A stretch of 64,000 nucleotides of DNA from positions 141,442 to 205,441 of the forward strand of contig DBTA01000036.1 in NCBI GenBank assembly GCA_002306815.1, written 5' to 3'. Below the pieces are notes generated by a model. That model made no database searches, had not been told where the DNA came from, and was given only the letters and a program-made list of their open reading frames with translations. Made by a program: the position numbers and the translations under genes. Source of the stretch: Dehalococcoidia bacterium UBA1328 (lineage in GTDB: Bacteria; Chloroflexota; Dehalococcoidia; Lucifugimonadales; Lucifugimonadaceae). The first letter of the stretch is position 1. Each line of letters begins with the position of its first letter. This document shows, piece by piece, positions 26,606-34,932 of the stretch.

Positions 26606-27746
26606 ATGGCTGACCGACTCAATATTGCACTCGTAGGCGCCACCGGAAAAGTTGCCGCTCTTGCACACTTGAGCGCCTTGATGCAACTCTCCAACGCGTC
26701 GCTCTACGCTGTTTGCGATATTGACCCCGACGGGGTTGGTGAGTTGGCGGACCGAACCGGCTCACTGGCACACACATCTTTCGAGGAGGTGCTTGCCGAT
26801 CCACATGTAGATGCGATCGATCTTGTCACACCGCCGTTTCTTCACGCTGATCAAACCATCTCTGCTGCTCAAGCATGTTTACTGCGAAAAGCCGATGGCG
26901 CATTCGCTCTCAGAAGCCACAGTAATGGTTGAGGCGCACCGAGAAGCTGGGACCACGCTCATGGTGGGTGATAGTTACGTGTTCCACCACCCGATCGTCG
27001 CTGCCCGCGCGGTGATCGACAACGGCGATATTGGGGATGAGATTCACATTCGTGAAACTAAGGGCCCTTGGATCATGAAACCCGAAGAGGCGGCACGCCT
27101 TTCAGGGATGAGTCACGAAGCCAACGCCACGTAGCGAGTCGATCCTAAATTGTCAGGCGGAGGGAACTTTCCGTGGATAATCGATCACGCACCATATTTT
27201 TTCGCTACGGCGCGATATTTCGCGTGCGACGCATCGGTCATATCTGTGACTGCGCACGCTCAAGCGGTACAAACGGCGAGTGAACGAGTGTCAGGTACTG
27301 GCGCTTCGACCGGACAAGCGATTAATTCGGTCGCGTGGAATTTCAACAACGGAATCGACAGCAGCTGGAATCAGGTTGAAGCAGAAGGTCGAGCAGTTGA
27401 GGGGGTTGGCTTCGTAACCGTTGTTCACGGAACAAAAGGTACTTTGCGAGTCTTTGGAGAAGGCGGCGGTGCCGCGCCGGGTCGAACTCAGCTTCCAGCG
27501 GTTGTTCTATACAGAGACGGCACAGAACGAATCGTTGACGTAGGCAATTCGGATGATCGAGTTTGGCATTCGAACAACAACTACTACGATGCTTCACATC
27601 AGGCGGCTCTTGACCACTGGATTACCTCGATTGTTGACGGTCGATCTGTGCGTTACTCGGGGCGAGATGGTTTGATCGATATCAAATGCACGCTTGTGAC
27701 CATTAAAGTGCCGAAGAGCGCCGCACTGTGCTGCCTGGAGAGTTAG
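26606..27746 (+). pseudogene. Broken Gfo/Idh/MocA-family oxidoreductase
   Basis: N-terminal Rossmann part from ATG 26606 (LNIALVGATGKVAALAHLSAL) is read until about 26875, where the frame changes: the conserved KHVYCEKPMAHSLSEA continues in another frame. That frame then meets TAG at 27132-27134, exactly where the family usually has Trp (AT-stop-RVDPKLSGGGNFPWIIDH), and continues to 27746. So one frameshift (probable small deletion) and one nonsense change break a roughly 380-residue dehydrogenase. The second domain, WHSNNNYYDASHQAAL, is otherwise well preserved, so decay seems recent. A functional relative is present at 33569. Confidence 0.85.
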
Positions 27747-27888
27747 AGCGGAACTGGACAGCATATTAGGTGCCTGTTTGCACCTCTTCACTGATGAAAG
27801 ATGGGTTTCTGCGGGTATCTTTAAACTACCCAATTTCACTCCGATGGAAAACTGGATGAAATCGATTTAAGCCGAGAAATTACTAAAC

Positions 27889-28719
27889 ATGATCGATCCC
27901 ATCAGCGGTTCTAGCACAGAAAAGTACACTCATGGGTATCACGAATCCGTGGTCTCGGCGCATGCCGTTCGAAGAGCAAGTGAAGCCGCAGCGTTTGTCT
28001 TGCCTCAGCTTGAGTCGCCAATGAGAATTCTCGATTTCGGTTGTGGACCCGGCACTATCACGATCGATCTCGCTGATCACGTTTCGCCCAATGGAAGCGT
28101 GGTGGGCATAGACAGCTCGGATCAGGTCATCAATCAGGCTAGGAAGTTATCGGCCGAAAAAGGCATATCGAACGTAAAATTCGAGGCCAATAGCATTTAT
28201 GACACCGGCTACGATACGTCCAGCTTCGACGCCGCATACGCGCACCAGGTACTCCAACATTTATCGGAACCTGTACGTGCACTAGAGGAATCCAAACGAG
28301 TACTTAAACCGGGCGGGATTTGCGCAGTACGCGAGGTTGACTGGGGGGCTGCGGCGGTATTTCCACCGAGCGACCGATTGTCGAAATTCTTCGAGGTATA
28401 CAACAGGGTTGCTGAACGAAATGGTGGTGATGCCTTTGCCGGTCGTCGACTAAAAGGGTGGTTCGAAGAGGCAGGCTTTACAGATCTGAAAACAACCACT
28501 TCAACGTGGACTTTCGCGGAAGAGACCGGACTCAAATGGTGGGGCGAACAATGGGCGGATCGTATACTCAGCTCCGACATTGCGACAAGAGCGATTGAGT
28601 ACGGAATCGCGACTGAAAGCGACCTTGCCGAAATCTCTCAAGGTTGGCTCGATTGGGTAAAAGCAGACGGCGCTTTCTTCGCCTTTATGCAGGTCGAAGT
28701 TGTGGCGATGAAGCCTTAG
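27889..28719 (+). CDS. Class I SAM-dependent methyltransferase
   Basis: A 276-residue methyltransferase with the UbiE/Methyltransferase_11 type core. Motif I is ILDFGCGPGTITIDLADHV, followed by VVGIDSSDQVINQARK (acidic end of strand 2), FDAAYAHQVLQHLSEP (motif II) and VLKPGGICAVREVDWGA (motif III). The C-terminal portion from about 180 is helical and Trp-rich (TGLKWWGEQWADRIL), probably the substrate lid. The substrate is not inferable. The gene stands alone between the broken Gfo/Idh gene and a minus-strand gene. Confidence 0.88.
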   Translation: MIDPISGSSTEKYTHGYHESVVSAHAVRRASEAAAFVLPQLESPMRILDFGCGPGTITIDLADHVSPNGSVVGIDSSDQVINQARKLSAEKGISNVKFEANSIYDTGYDTSSFDAAYAHQVLQHLSEPVRALEESKRVLKPGGICAVREVDWGAAAVFPPSDRLSKFFEVYNRVAERNGGDAFAGRRLKGWFEEAGFTDLKTTTSTWTFAEETGLKWWGEQWADRILSSDIATRAIEYGIATESDLAEISQGWLDWVKADGAFFAFMQVEVVAMKP

Positions 28720-28767
28720 CAGCTACGTGGTGACGTGATTAGTTAGCCAGCTAAATAAATACCCGTT

Positions 28768-29067
28768 CTAGTCGACGATTTCGAATATGTCAGTAGTGTG
28801 GGTTTCTGCGAGCAATGGATAAATCTGGTCGAAAATAGAAGTGATCTCTGGCGTCATTCGGACTGCCTTTCGAGACGCCTCGTAATCTGCAATCGACTCC
28901 CAGAGCTGTTCGGTCTGCAACACCCCATGAGATCCATGCCAACCTTTGTAAACAGTTGGCTCACGAAAGCCGGCAGCTTCCATCGCTTCGCCCGCCTGTG
29001 AAACCAGTGCTGCGAGCTTTCCGCCGGTTCCGGGTTTTGGAAGGTAGGTACGTCGTACTGCAATCAT
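28768..29067 (-). CDS. NIPSNAP-like small dimeric alpha/beta-barrel protein
   Basis: Ninety-nine residues beginning MIAVRRTYLPKPGTGGKLAA, with the strand, helix, strand order of the dimeric alpha/beta-barrel superfamily. VYKGWHGSHGVLQTEQLWES holds the second hairpin, and the C-terminal helix and final strand end TTDIFEIVD. There is no recognisable catalytic motif. It may be co-transcribed with the flavoprotein just upstream at 29101-30249, as it starts 33 bases after that gene ends. Confidence 0.65.
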   Translation of the reverse strand: MIAVRRTYLPKPGTGGKLAALVSQAGEAMEAAGFREPTVYKGWHGSHGVLQTEQLWESIADYEASRKAVRMTPEITSIFDQIYPLLAETHTTDIFEIVD

Positions 29068-29100
29068 CTAACTGCTCTCCAATACTTCGTCCAGGCTGGC

Positions 29101-30249
29101 TTAAATCTTGAAGCTGCGCCAGTCTCGCTCGAAACGGTCTTTACTCTTCATTCCATAAACTGTCGGCTCACTGAGAACTGTCGCAGGTCCCCCTTCAGCC
29201 AGGAACTCTCCACCTATAGTTGCCGAGCGTCCGACGGAATACGCCAGATAGCAATATCCAACCCCGTCGTAAGGCTCTGGCTCGTGCGACTCGTTGATAC
29301 GGCTCGCGATCACCTCGCCGACTTTCGTTCCCTGTCCGGAGGCGAATATACCAGCCTTCGGGATCGCAAACTCTCCCGAAGGAACAACATTCACGTCACC
29401 AATCGCGAAAACGTTCGAGATTGAGGTTTCCAGCGTCGTATTGTTTACGGACACCCACGGCTTGCCGCCCGAGATGCCAGATTCAACAACAACATCCGGC
29501 AGCTTGTGAACCGGAACCGTGGCGATTACATCAGCAACCGTGGAAGATCCATCAGCGAACGATGCCTCTCGACCGTTCGGCGAGACCTCTGTAACACCTG
29601 CGCTGGTAGCCAGTTCTATCCCTCGCTGGTCGAGAGCGTTACGAACTCGCATTGACGCTTGTTTGCCAGCAACTCCAAGCGGGCTAGGTTCGGGGATGTA
29701 CACCGAAATATCGAGATCTTTGCGAATTCCTTTGCGTCGAGCCCACCAGTTCATGATCATTGCGGTCTCTAGTGGTGCAGGAGGGCATTTGTAAGGCGGC
29801 TTGGCGGCTGCAAGAACGATCTTGCCACGTTTGATTCTGCTCAATCGCCGGCGCAAATGCCGAGCGTAATCGAAATCGTAGAACGAATAGGCATCGCTGG
29901 CCCCCGGAACAGCATCCCAGTCGTAAGCAGCACCGAGAGCGATGACCAGGTAGTCGTAATCGAGTGTGCCGGCAGAGGTTTCGACTTTTTGCCCTGAGGT
30001 GCCGATCGAATCGATATTTGCCTCAACGAAATTGATTCCGCGGTTTGCGAGTCGACCCAGAGACCGACCGGTTTTGTCGGTATCACGCTCGCCAACAATG
30101 AGCATTGGGTTCATTCCACATAGTCGAGAAACACGATTTTTGTCGACGATTGTTACTTCATGCGTGGAATCTAGTGCAGCCCTCGCACTTATGGCTGCCT
30201 GCACACCACCGAAACCACCACCCAGAACGATAACTTTGCTACCAGCCAT
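29101..30249 (-). CDS. FAD-dependent oxidoreductase, sulfide:quinone reductase-like
   Basis: About 382 residues with a two-dinucleotide-binding-domain fold. The FAD motif VIVLGGGFGGVQAAISA lies at the N-terminus; LDYDYLVIALGAAYDW and NVFAIGDVNVVPSGEFAIPKAG are the usual mid and late blocks. PPYKCPPAPLETAMI has a Cys in the position seen in sulfide:quinone reductases and flavocytochrome c sulfide dehydrogenases. A Cys in VSRLCGMNP and another in VGYCYLAYS could complete the set. The start ATG 30249 is chosen so that the glycine motif lies near the N-terminus; an in-frame start at 30285 adds 12 residues. The electron donor is not proven; an NDH-2-like role is also possible. Confidence 0.8.
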   Translation of the reverse strand: MAGSKVIVLGGGFGGVQAAISARAALDSTHEVTIVDKNRVSRLCGMNPMLIVGERDTDKTGRSLGRLANRGINFVEANIDSIGTSGQKVETSAGTLDYDYLVIALGAAYDWDAVPGASDAYSFYDFDYARHLRRRLSRIKRGKIVLAAAKPPYKCPPAPLETAMIMNWWARRKGIRKDLDISVYIPEPSPLGVAGKQASMRVRNALDQRGIELATSAGVTEVSPNGREASFADGSSTVADVIATVPVHKLPDVVVESGISGGKPWVSVNNTTLETSISNVFAIGDVNVVPSGEFAIPKAGIFASGQGTKVGEVIASRINESHEPEPYDGVGYCYLAYSVGRSATIGGEFLAEGGPATVLSEPTVYGMKSKDRFERDWRSFKI

Positions 30250-30494
30250 ACTTTTCTGCACCCCGAACAGACTTATGCAATGCAACTAAATAACGATCGT
30301 CGGCGACAGGTTACCGGTTTTTGATGACAGCGGTAGTTGAGATTGAATGTACTCAGAGAAATTTGGGACGATTTTTAACCCAGCGGCTCAAACAACGTTT
30401 TTAGAGTGAAATTCACACTCACGATTGCCTGTAATATTCCGTCGAAGCGAATAACCTCGTCGCAACAAGGTGCGACTGTAATTAGGAGAACTTA

Positions 30495-31844
30495 GTGACG
30501 AACTCACGTCCCTCCAGGCCTGCGTATTTAGCAAACTGGCTCGAGTCCTGCGACACGATGGTTGCCCTTGCTAGCACAACTAGTGGCGGTAACACGGTGT
30601 TCGCCAAGAACAGCGATCGACCGCAGGAAGAAGCGCAACCACTGGTGATGATTCCCGCCACAACCCACACAGGCGGATATTCCGGGACGCAGTTCGTAGA
30701 TGTGCCTCAGATTGGTCGAACCTATCGTCACGTGGGATCAAAACCCTACTGGTGTTCCGGGTATGAACACGGCTACAACGAACATCAGGTGGTGATAGGC
30801 AACGAAGCATTACCTTCCTTACTGCCAGAGTCTAATGACCCGAAGCTGGTGGGTATGGAAGTACTACGATTGGGCCTAGAGCGGTCGAAGTCCGCTGCCG
30901 AAGCGGTAGAAGTCGTTACCACCCTTGTCTCGAAGCATGGCCAGGGCAAGTTCGACAACAATGCTGGAGTTCGAACCTACGACAATATTTACCTGATCGC
31001 TGACCCGGTTTCTGCATATGTGGTCGAGTGTGTTGGTCACGATTGGGCGGTCAAAAAAGTCGACGAGCTTGCTTCCATATCTAACGTGGCCCAAATAGGT
31101 TCAAACGCCGACCGCGTTTCTGAAGGAGCAAAACAAAAAGCCCTAGAGCTTGGCTTGATCAAGCAAGGTTTTAGTTCAACGTTCGAATTTGGAACCACGT
31201 TCGGTGACCCGGCAAATTCTGCCAGCGGTGCAGCGCGTCAATGCCGTTCCGACGCAATGCTTCGTGGTGGGGCTGGAAACCTCGACGTTCGGGCAATGAT
31301 GCAGGTGCTAACTGATCACTCCGATGGTGAAAATCCCGAAGAAGACCATGTTGTAGATGTGTCAGCTGATGTGTCTATTTGCCTGCACCGCACATCGGGA
31401 GATTCGAAGGGGGCATCGACAGCGAGCCTGGTTGCCGATTTGTGCGCTACCGGAGAGCGTTTGCCGATTTACTGGACAGGCATGTATTCACCTTGCATGA
31501 CGGTGTTTCTTCCCCATTTCATCGAAGGCGAATTACCGTCTGTATTGTCGGTGGGCAGCCATAATGAAAGTTTCGACAGCCCGTGGTGGGACTTCTATCG
31601 GCTAACGCATCACGGACTCGCCACAGGTGTCGAGAGAAGGCAAGAAATCAGATCAGAACTTGCTTTGATCCAGAACGAATTGTTCGAATCGGCTTACGAA
31701 ATTGCCATCACTGCTCAAGCACTAATTACTGAAGGTGCGCGAGCTCGTGCTTCAGATTTGCTAACCGACTACATGTCTGAAAACGCCAATCGGGTGCTCA
31801 CCAAAGTAAAATCGATGATCCCAGTAACCAGTTCTGTCAGTTAA
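30495..31844 (+). CDS. C69-family (secernin-like) dipeptidase
   Basis: N-terminal nucleophile hydrolase of 449 residues resembling secernin/C69 dipeptidases. The candidate nucleophile is Cys19 in LESCDTMVALA, followed by VFAKNSDRPQEEAQPL, the typical NSDR block. Because the Cys is not residue 1, a short propeptide would need cleavage, as in other Ntn enzymes. ICLHRTSGDSKGASTASLVA and YSPCMTVFLPHFI belong to the second half. Start is GTG 30495 with AGGAGA at 30484-30489. Followed 24 bases later by the inositol-phosphatase-like gene; likely one operon. Confidence 0.8.
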   Translation: MTNSRPSRPAYLANWLESCDTMVALASTTSGGNTVFAKNSDRPQEEAQPLVMIPATTHTGGYSGTQFVDVPQIGRTYRHVGSKPYWCSGYEHGYNEHQVVIGNEALPSLLPESNDPKLVGMEVLRLGLERSKSAAEAVEVVTTLVSKHGQGKFDNNAGVRTYDNIYLIADPVSAYVVECVGHDWAVKKVDELASISNVAQIGSNADRVSEGAKQKALELGLIKQGFSSTFEFGTTFGDPANSASGAARQCRSDAMLRGGAGNLDVRAMMQVLTDHSDGENPEEDHVVDVSADVSICLHRTSGDSKGASTASLVADLCATGERLPIYWTGMYSPCMTVFLPHFIEGELPSVLSVGSHNESFDSPWWDFYRLTHHGLATGVERRQEIRSELALIQNELFESAYEIAITAQALITEGARARASDLLTDYMSENANRVLTKVKSMIPVTSSVS

Positions 31845-31868
31845 TGATCCACGAAGGAATCCCACCAA

Positions 31869-32711
31869 TTGGCAATTGATAGAGATCCAAATGGAGATGC
31901 CCTAGATCTCTCAGCGATTCAACTTGCAGCAAACTGCGCTGCCGAAGCGGCAAGTCAGGTGCTACTGTCGAGATTTAGGCTAGGCGTAAACGAAGAGTTG
32001 AGTATCTTCTATAAGTCTCCGAATGCCCTCGTGACTGACGCTGATCTTGCTGCCGACAAAGCAATAACAGAGTCGTTGCGACACGCCTGCGCCTCTGGTC
32101 GAATTCTTTCAGAAGAAAGCCAGACGATGATTTCGGCGTCCGAATCAGAAAGTGAACTTACATGGCTCGTTGACCCACTGTGTGGAACGGTTCCGTTCAG
32201 CACCGGAATGGACCACTGGGGCGTGAACATCGCGCTTCGGCGCGGTGGTGAACTGCTCGCGGCTTCACTACCACTTCCATCGCTTGGCGAAACTCTCTCA
32301 GCGTCCCGAGGAGGTGGAGTGTTACGCAACGGAAGCTCGTTCACCACCACTTCACCCAGAGAAAAGCTTTCAGAATCCACGGTTGGTTTAGAAGTTGACG
32401 GTCCGGACGAGTGGCGAGCGCGTCTTAGTTCGGGTCTCGAATGGATTCCGCACGTGAGTCAGGTCAACACGTTCGCTTCCGCTGCGTATCCGACCGCTCT
32501 CGTGTGTCTCGGAAGATTGCCAGCAGCTGTTTTCTACGGAATTGAGCCGGTGCACTTTGCCGCTGGAGCGATGATCGCTAGTGAGCTTGGAGTTTCGGTG
32601 ACCGACGAAAAAGGCAACGAAATCGACTGGTCGAAGGATGAAGAACTAGATGTCGTGGTGTTCGGCTGGCAAGAAATACACGCTCAACTCATTGACGTAA
32701 TGAGCGACTGA
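31869..32711 (+). CDS. Inositol monophosphatase-like protein with altered metal site
   Basis: A 280-residue member of the Li-sensitive phosphatase superfamily (IMPase/CysQ). The first motif ILSEES (about 79-84) and WLVDPLCGTVPFSTGMDHWG (about 99-118) fix the family. However the classic DPxDGT reads DPLCGT, so the second metal-binding Asp is Cys105, and the later WDxAAG reads HFAAGAM, losing another ligand. It may have lost phosphatase activity or changed chemistry. Start is TTG 31869. It lies 24 bases after the C69 peptidase gene. Confidence 0.75.
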   Translation: MAIDRDPNGDALDLSAIQLAANCAAEAASQVLLSRFRLGVNEELSIFYKSPNALVTDADLAADKAITESLRHACASGRILSEESQTMISASESESELTWLVDPLCGTVPFSTGMDHWGVNIALRRGGELLAASLPLPSLGETLSASRGGGVLRNGSSFTTTSPREKLSESTVGLEVDGPDEWRARLSSGLEWIPHVSQVNTFASAAYPTALVCLGRLPAAVFYGIEPVHFAAGAMIASELGVSVTDEKGNEIDWSKDEELDVVVFGWQEIHAQLIDVMSD

Positions 32712-32844
32712 TCGACAGTTTTTCGTCCTTTGAGCAATTTGACGAGCGCATCCTTCGGTCTTAGCCTCGCTGATCGAATATTCATTCGCCAATAACGAGG
32801 CAAATTTCGAATATTTATAGCCCTCATATAGATCGAGAATCATT

Positions 32845-33234
32845 ATGCCTTTCAACGTAAATCACATTCACATCAAGTCATCCGATCCTAAAAAGACTGC
32901 CGATTGGTTCGTCGAGGCATTTAACGTCGTGATCGTATCCGACGCAACACGCCCGGTTGGCGATAGGTTCATCACAACTCGCACCGAGGGCGGCCTGGCG
33001 ATAAACATTTCTTCAGAGCGAAGCGGTGAAACACTCGGTCCTGCCGACGCCGACCCACACTACGGCTTGGAGCACTTTGGATTCGACACCGACGATATGG
33101 CTGCTGATCTGGAACGATTACAGGGTCTAGGCGCGGTTCTTAAGGAAGGCCCCATCGACAACGGTGGCGGCGTAACAATTGCCTTCATTGCTGCACCTGG
33201 CGACATTCGAATTGAACTGATTCACCGAGCTTAA
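32845..33234 (+). CDS. VOC-family (glyoxalase/dioxygenase-like) protein
   Basis: A 129-residue vicinal-oxygen-chelate domain made of two beta-alpha-beta-beta-beta modules. VNHIHIKSSDPKKTADWFVE is the first module start with the His ligand; YGLEHFGFDTDDMAADLERL is the second with its His; DIRIELIHRA ends with the usual Glu. These three residues would bind one divalent metal. Glyoxalase, epimerase, dioxygenase or resistance protein cannot be separated here. A hairpin terminator follows at 33265-33295. Confidence 0.82.
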   Translation: MPFNVNHIHIKSSDPKKTADWFVEAFNVVIVSDATRPVGDRFITTRTEGGLAINISSERSGETLGPADADPHYGLEHFGFDTDDMAADLERLQGLGAVLKEGPIDNGGGVTIAFIAAPGDIRIELIHRA

Positions 33235-33264
33235 AGTTCCATATTAAAAACCAGATAATCGCTG

Positions 33265-33295
33265 AAACCTGCACCCTGGCCGGTGTGGGTTTTTG
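33265..33295 (+). terminator. Terminator after the VOC gene
   Basis: AAACCTGCACC (33265-33275) pairs with GGTGTGGGTTT (33282-33292) with two G-U pairs, around loop CTGGCC, followed by T up to 33294. On the opposite strand the wobble pairs would become mismatches, so it acts on plus-strand transcripts. Confidence 0.65.
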
Positions 33296-33568
33296 TTTGC
33301 CCGAAAAGATTCAAAGAATCAGCCTGATAAGTACTTTTTGTTAACCGCATTTGCCAGAACTGCGGCATTATTGGGGGCATGACCATATTGCATATCGTGA
33401 ACAAGACGTTCCCGACTTAACCTTGGGCAGAGCGTGAAAAAATTCCACGGACAATCCTGAATTCAGCAACTCAATGCTGAATGAACACCTTTCTCAAGAT
33501 CACCACGTCGCGAGACTTTTACGCGCTGGTTGCCATCGCCGAATAACAACTTTCACAGAGGAAATTTC
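33296..33568. other. Gap before the Gfo/Idh gene
   Basis: No gene, repeat or RNA recognised in these 273 bases, apart from the ribosome site AGAGGAAA just before ATG 33569. Confidence 0.4.
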
Positions 33569-34819
33569 ATGAGCATTCGACTCGCCGTAGCGGGCGGAAA
33601 TCGAGGCGCAAGGTTCGACCAGATTCTCGACGGATTGGAAGAGCAGGTCGAGCTGGTTGCCGTGTGTGATCCCTCAGACGATGTCAGATCTGAGTGGACT
33701 GCTGAACGGCCGCAGATAAAGGCGTACGAAAAGTTCGAAGAGATGGTCGAAGACCCCGGCATTGACGCAGTGTTCATTGCAACGCCCATGCTTCTTCACG
33801 CCGGTCAGGCGCTTACCGCGCTGAGGGCAGGCAAGCATGTTCTCTCTGAGGTGATTGCCGCGACGACACTCGACGAGTGCTACGCACTGGTCGAAACCGT
33901 TGAGAATACTGGCCTCACCTACATGATGGCAGAGAACTATTGTTATCGACGTGAAGCGATGATGATAAAGAAAATGTGCGATGAAACGGTGTTTGGTGAA
34001 TTGACCTACGCTGAGGGCGCGTACATTCACGACTGCCGTGATCTGATGTTCAACGCCGACTTATCTCGAACATGGCGAGGCGGCGCGATTGGACCTAATC
34101 AGCATACTCAGTCTTCTCGTGGCAACGGCTATCCGACACACTCTCTCGGTCCAATCGCGCAGTGGCTTGGCATAAACCGGACCGACCGAATGATCAGGAC
34201 GACTACATTCGTAACTAAGTCGGCAGCTCGACAGGAGTGGGCACTGGCTGTACTTCCGGAAGGTCATTTCGATACAGATGATGTAGCATGGTCGAACTTC
34301 GCCGATTCTTCAACTACGTTGATTGAAACGGAAAAAGGGCGGGTCATTTGTTTGCGAAAAGATTCTGCCAGTCCGAGGCCTCACAACATGGCTCTACATA
34401 GCCTTCAAGGCACGCGGGGAGCCTATTTATCGGGCAGGTTTGACGGCGAAGATCCGGTTGTCTGGCTTGATGGCGTTTCAAAGGGCGTTAGCCCCGCAAA
34501 CTTCAGATACAAAAATATGGCTCGACCTGAAAATTATACAGATCAAGAGCATCCCGAATGGCAGCCTTTGTGGGATCTACGGAACCAGTTCGAACACGAT
34601 TACTGGAAGCAATTTGGCGATGAAGCAATACAGGCAGGACACGGTGGCGGCGACTACTTCGTTATTTACGACTTCGTACGTGCAGTATCGGGAGAAATCG
34701 ATCCGCCAATAGATGTTTATGATGCTGTAACTTGGAGCAGTATTTTTCCTTTATCGATGGATAACGTTAAGCAAAATGGCGAACCGCTCGAAGTACCTGA
34801 CTTCAAAAACCGAGTTTGA
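33569..34819 (+). CDS. Gfo/Idh/MocA-family oxidoreductase
   Basis: NAD(P)-dependent sugar-type dehydrogenase of about 416 residues. The Rossmann start is SIRLAVAGGNRGARFDQIL, then VELVAVCDPSDDV, VFIATPMLLHAGQALTAL, and GKHVLSEVIAATTLDECYAL, where the common EKP triad is SEV here. That is a notable change, because the Lys of EKP is usually catalytic. The second domain begins AENYCYRREAMMIKKM. Start ATG 33569 is supported by AGAGGAAA. A 13-base tandem duplication covers the stop codon (34806-34831). It would oxidise a cyclic sugar or inositol if active. Confidence 0.85.
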   Translation: MSIRLAVAGGNRGARFDQILDGLEEQVELVAVCDPSDDVRSEWTAERPQIKAYEKFEEMVEDPGIDAVFIATPMLLHAGQALTALRAGKHVLSEVIAATTLDECYALVETVENTGLTYMMAENYCYRREAMMIKKMCDETVFGELTYAEGAYIHDCRDLMFNADLSRTWRGGAIGPNQHTQSSRGNGYPTHSLGPIAQWLGINRTDRMIRTTTFVTKSAARQEWALAVLPEGHFDTDDVAWSNFADSSTTLIETEKGRVICLRKDSASPRPHNMALHSLQGTRGAYLSGRFDGEDPVVWLDGVSKGVSPANFRYKNMARPENYTDQEHPEWQPLWDLRNQFEHDYWKQFGDEAIQAGHGGGDYFVIYDFVRAVSGEIDPPIDVYDAVTWSSIFPLSMDNVKQNGEPLEVPDFKNRV

Positions 34820-34831
34820 AAACCGAGTTTG
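34806..34831. repeat. 13-base tandem duplication at a stop codon
   Basis: AAAACCGAGTTTG occurs twice head to tail (34806-34818 and 34819-34831). The first copy contains the last codons and part of the TGA of the Gfo/Idh gene. Confidence 0.9.
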
Positions 34832-34932
34832 GCTAATTTCCGAAGATTGGTAAGCGATCATTGCCAGGTTGGGTCTTTCGCAAGATCATGTAAGTGACAC
34901 GAGTGAAGAAATCGGTCGACTCTATCGGTCTG

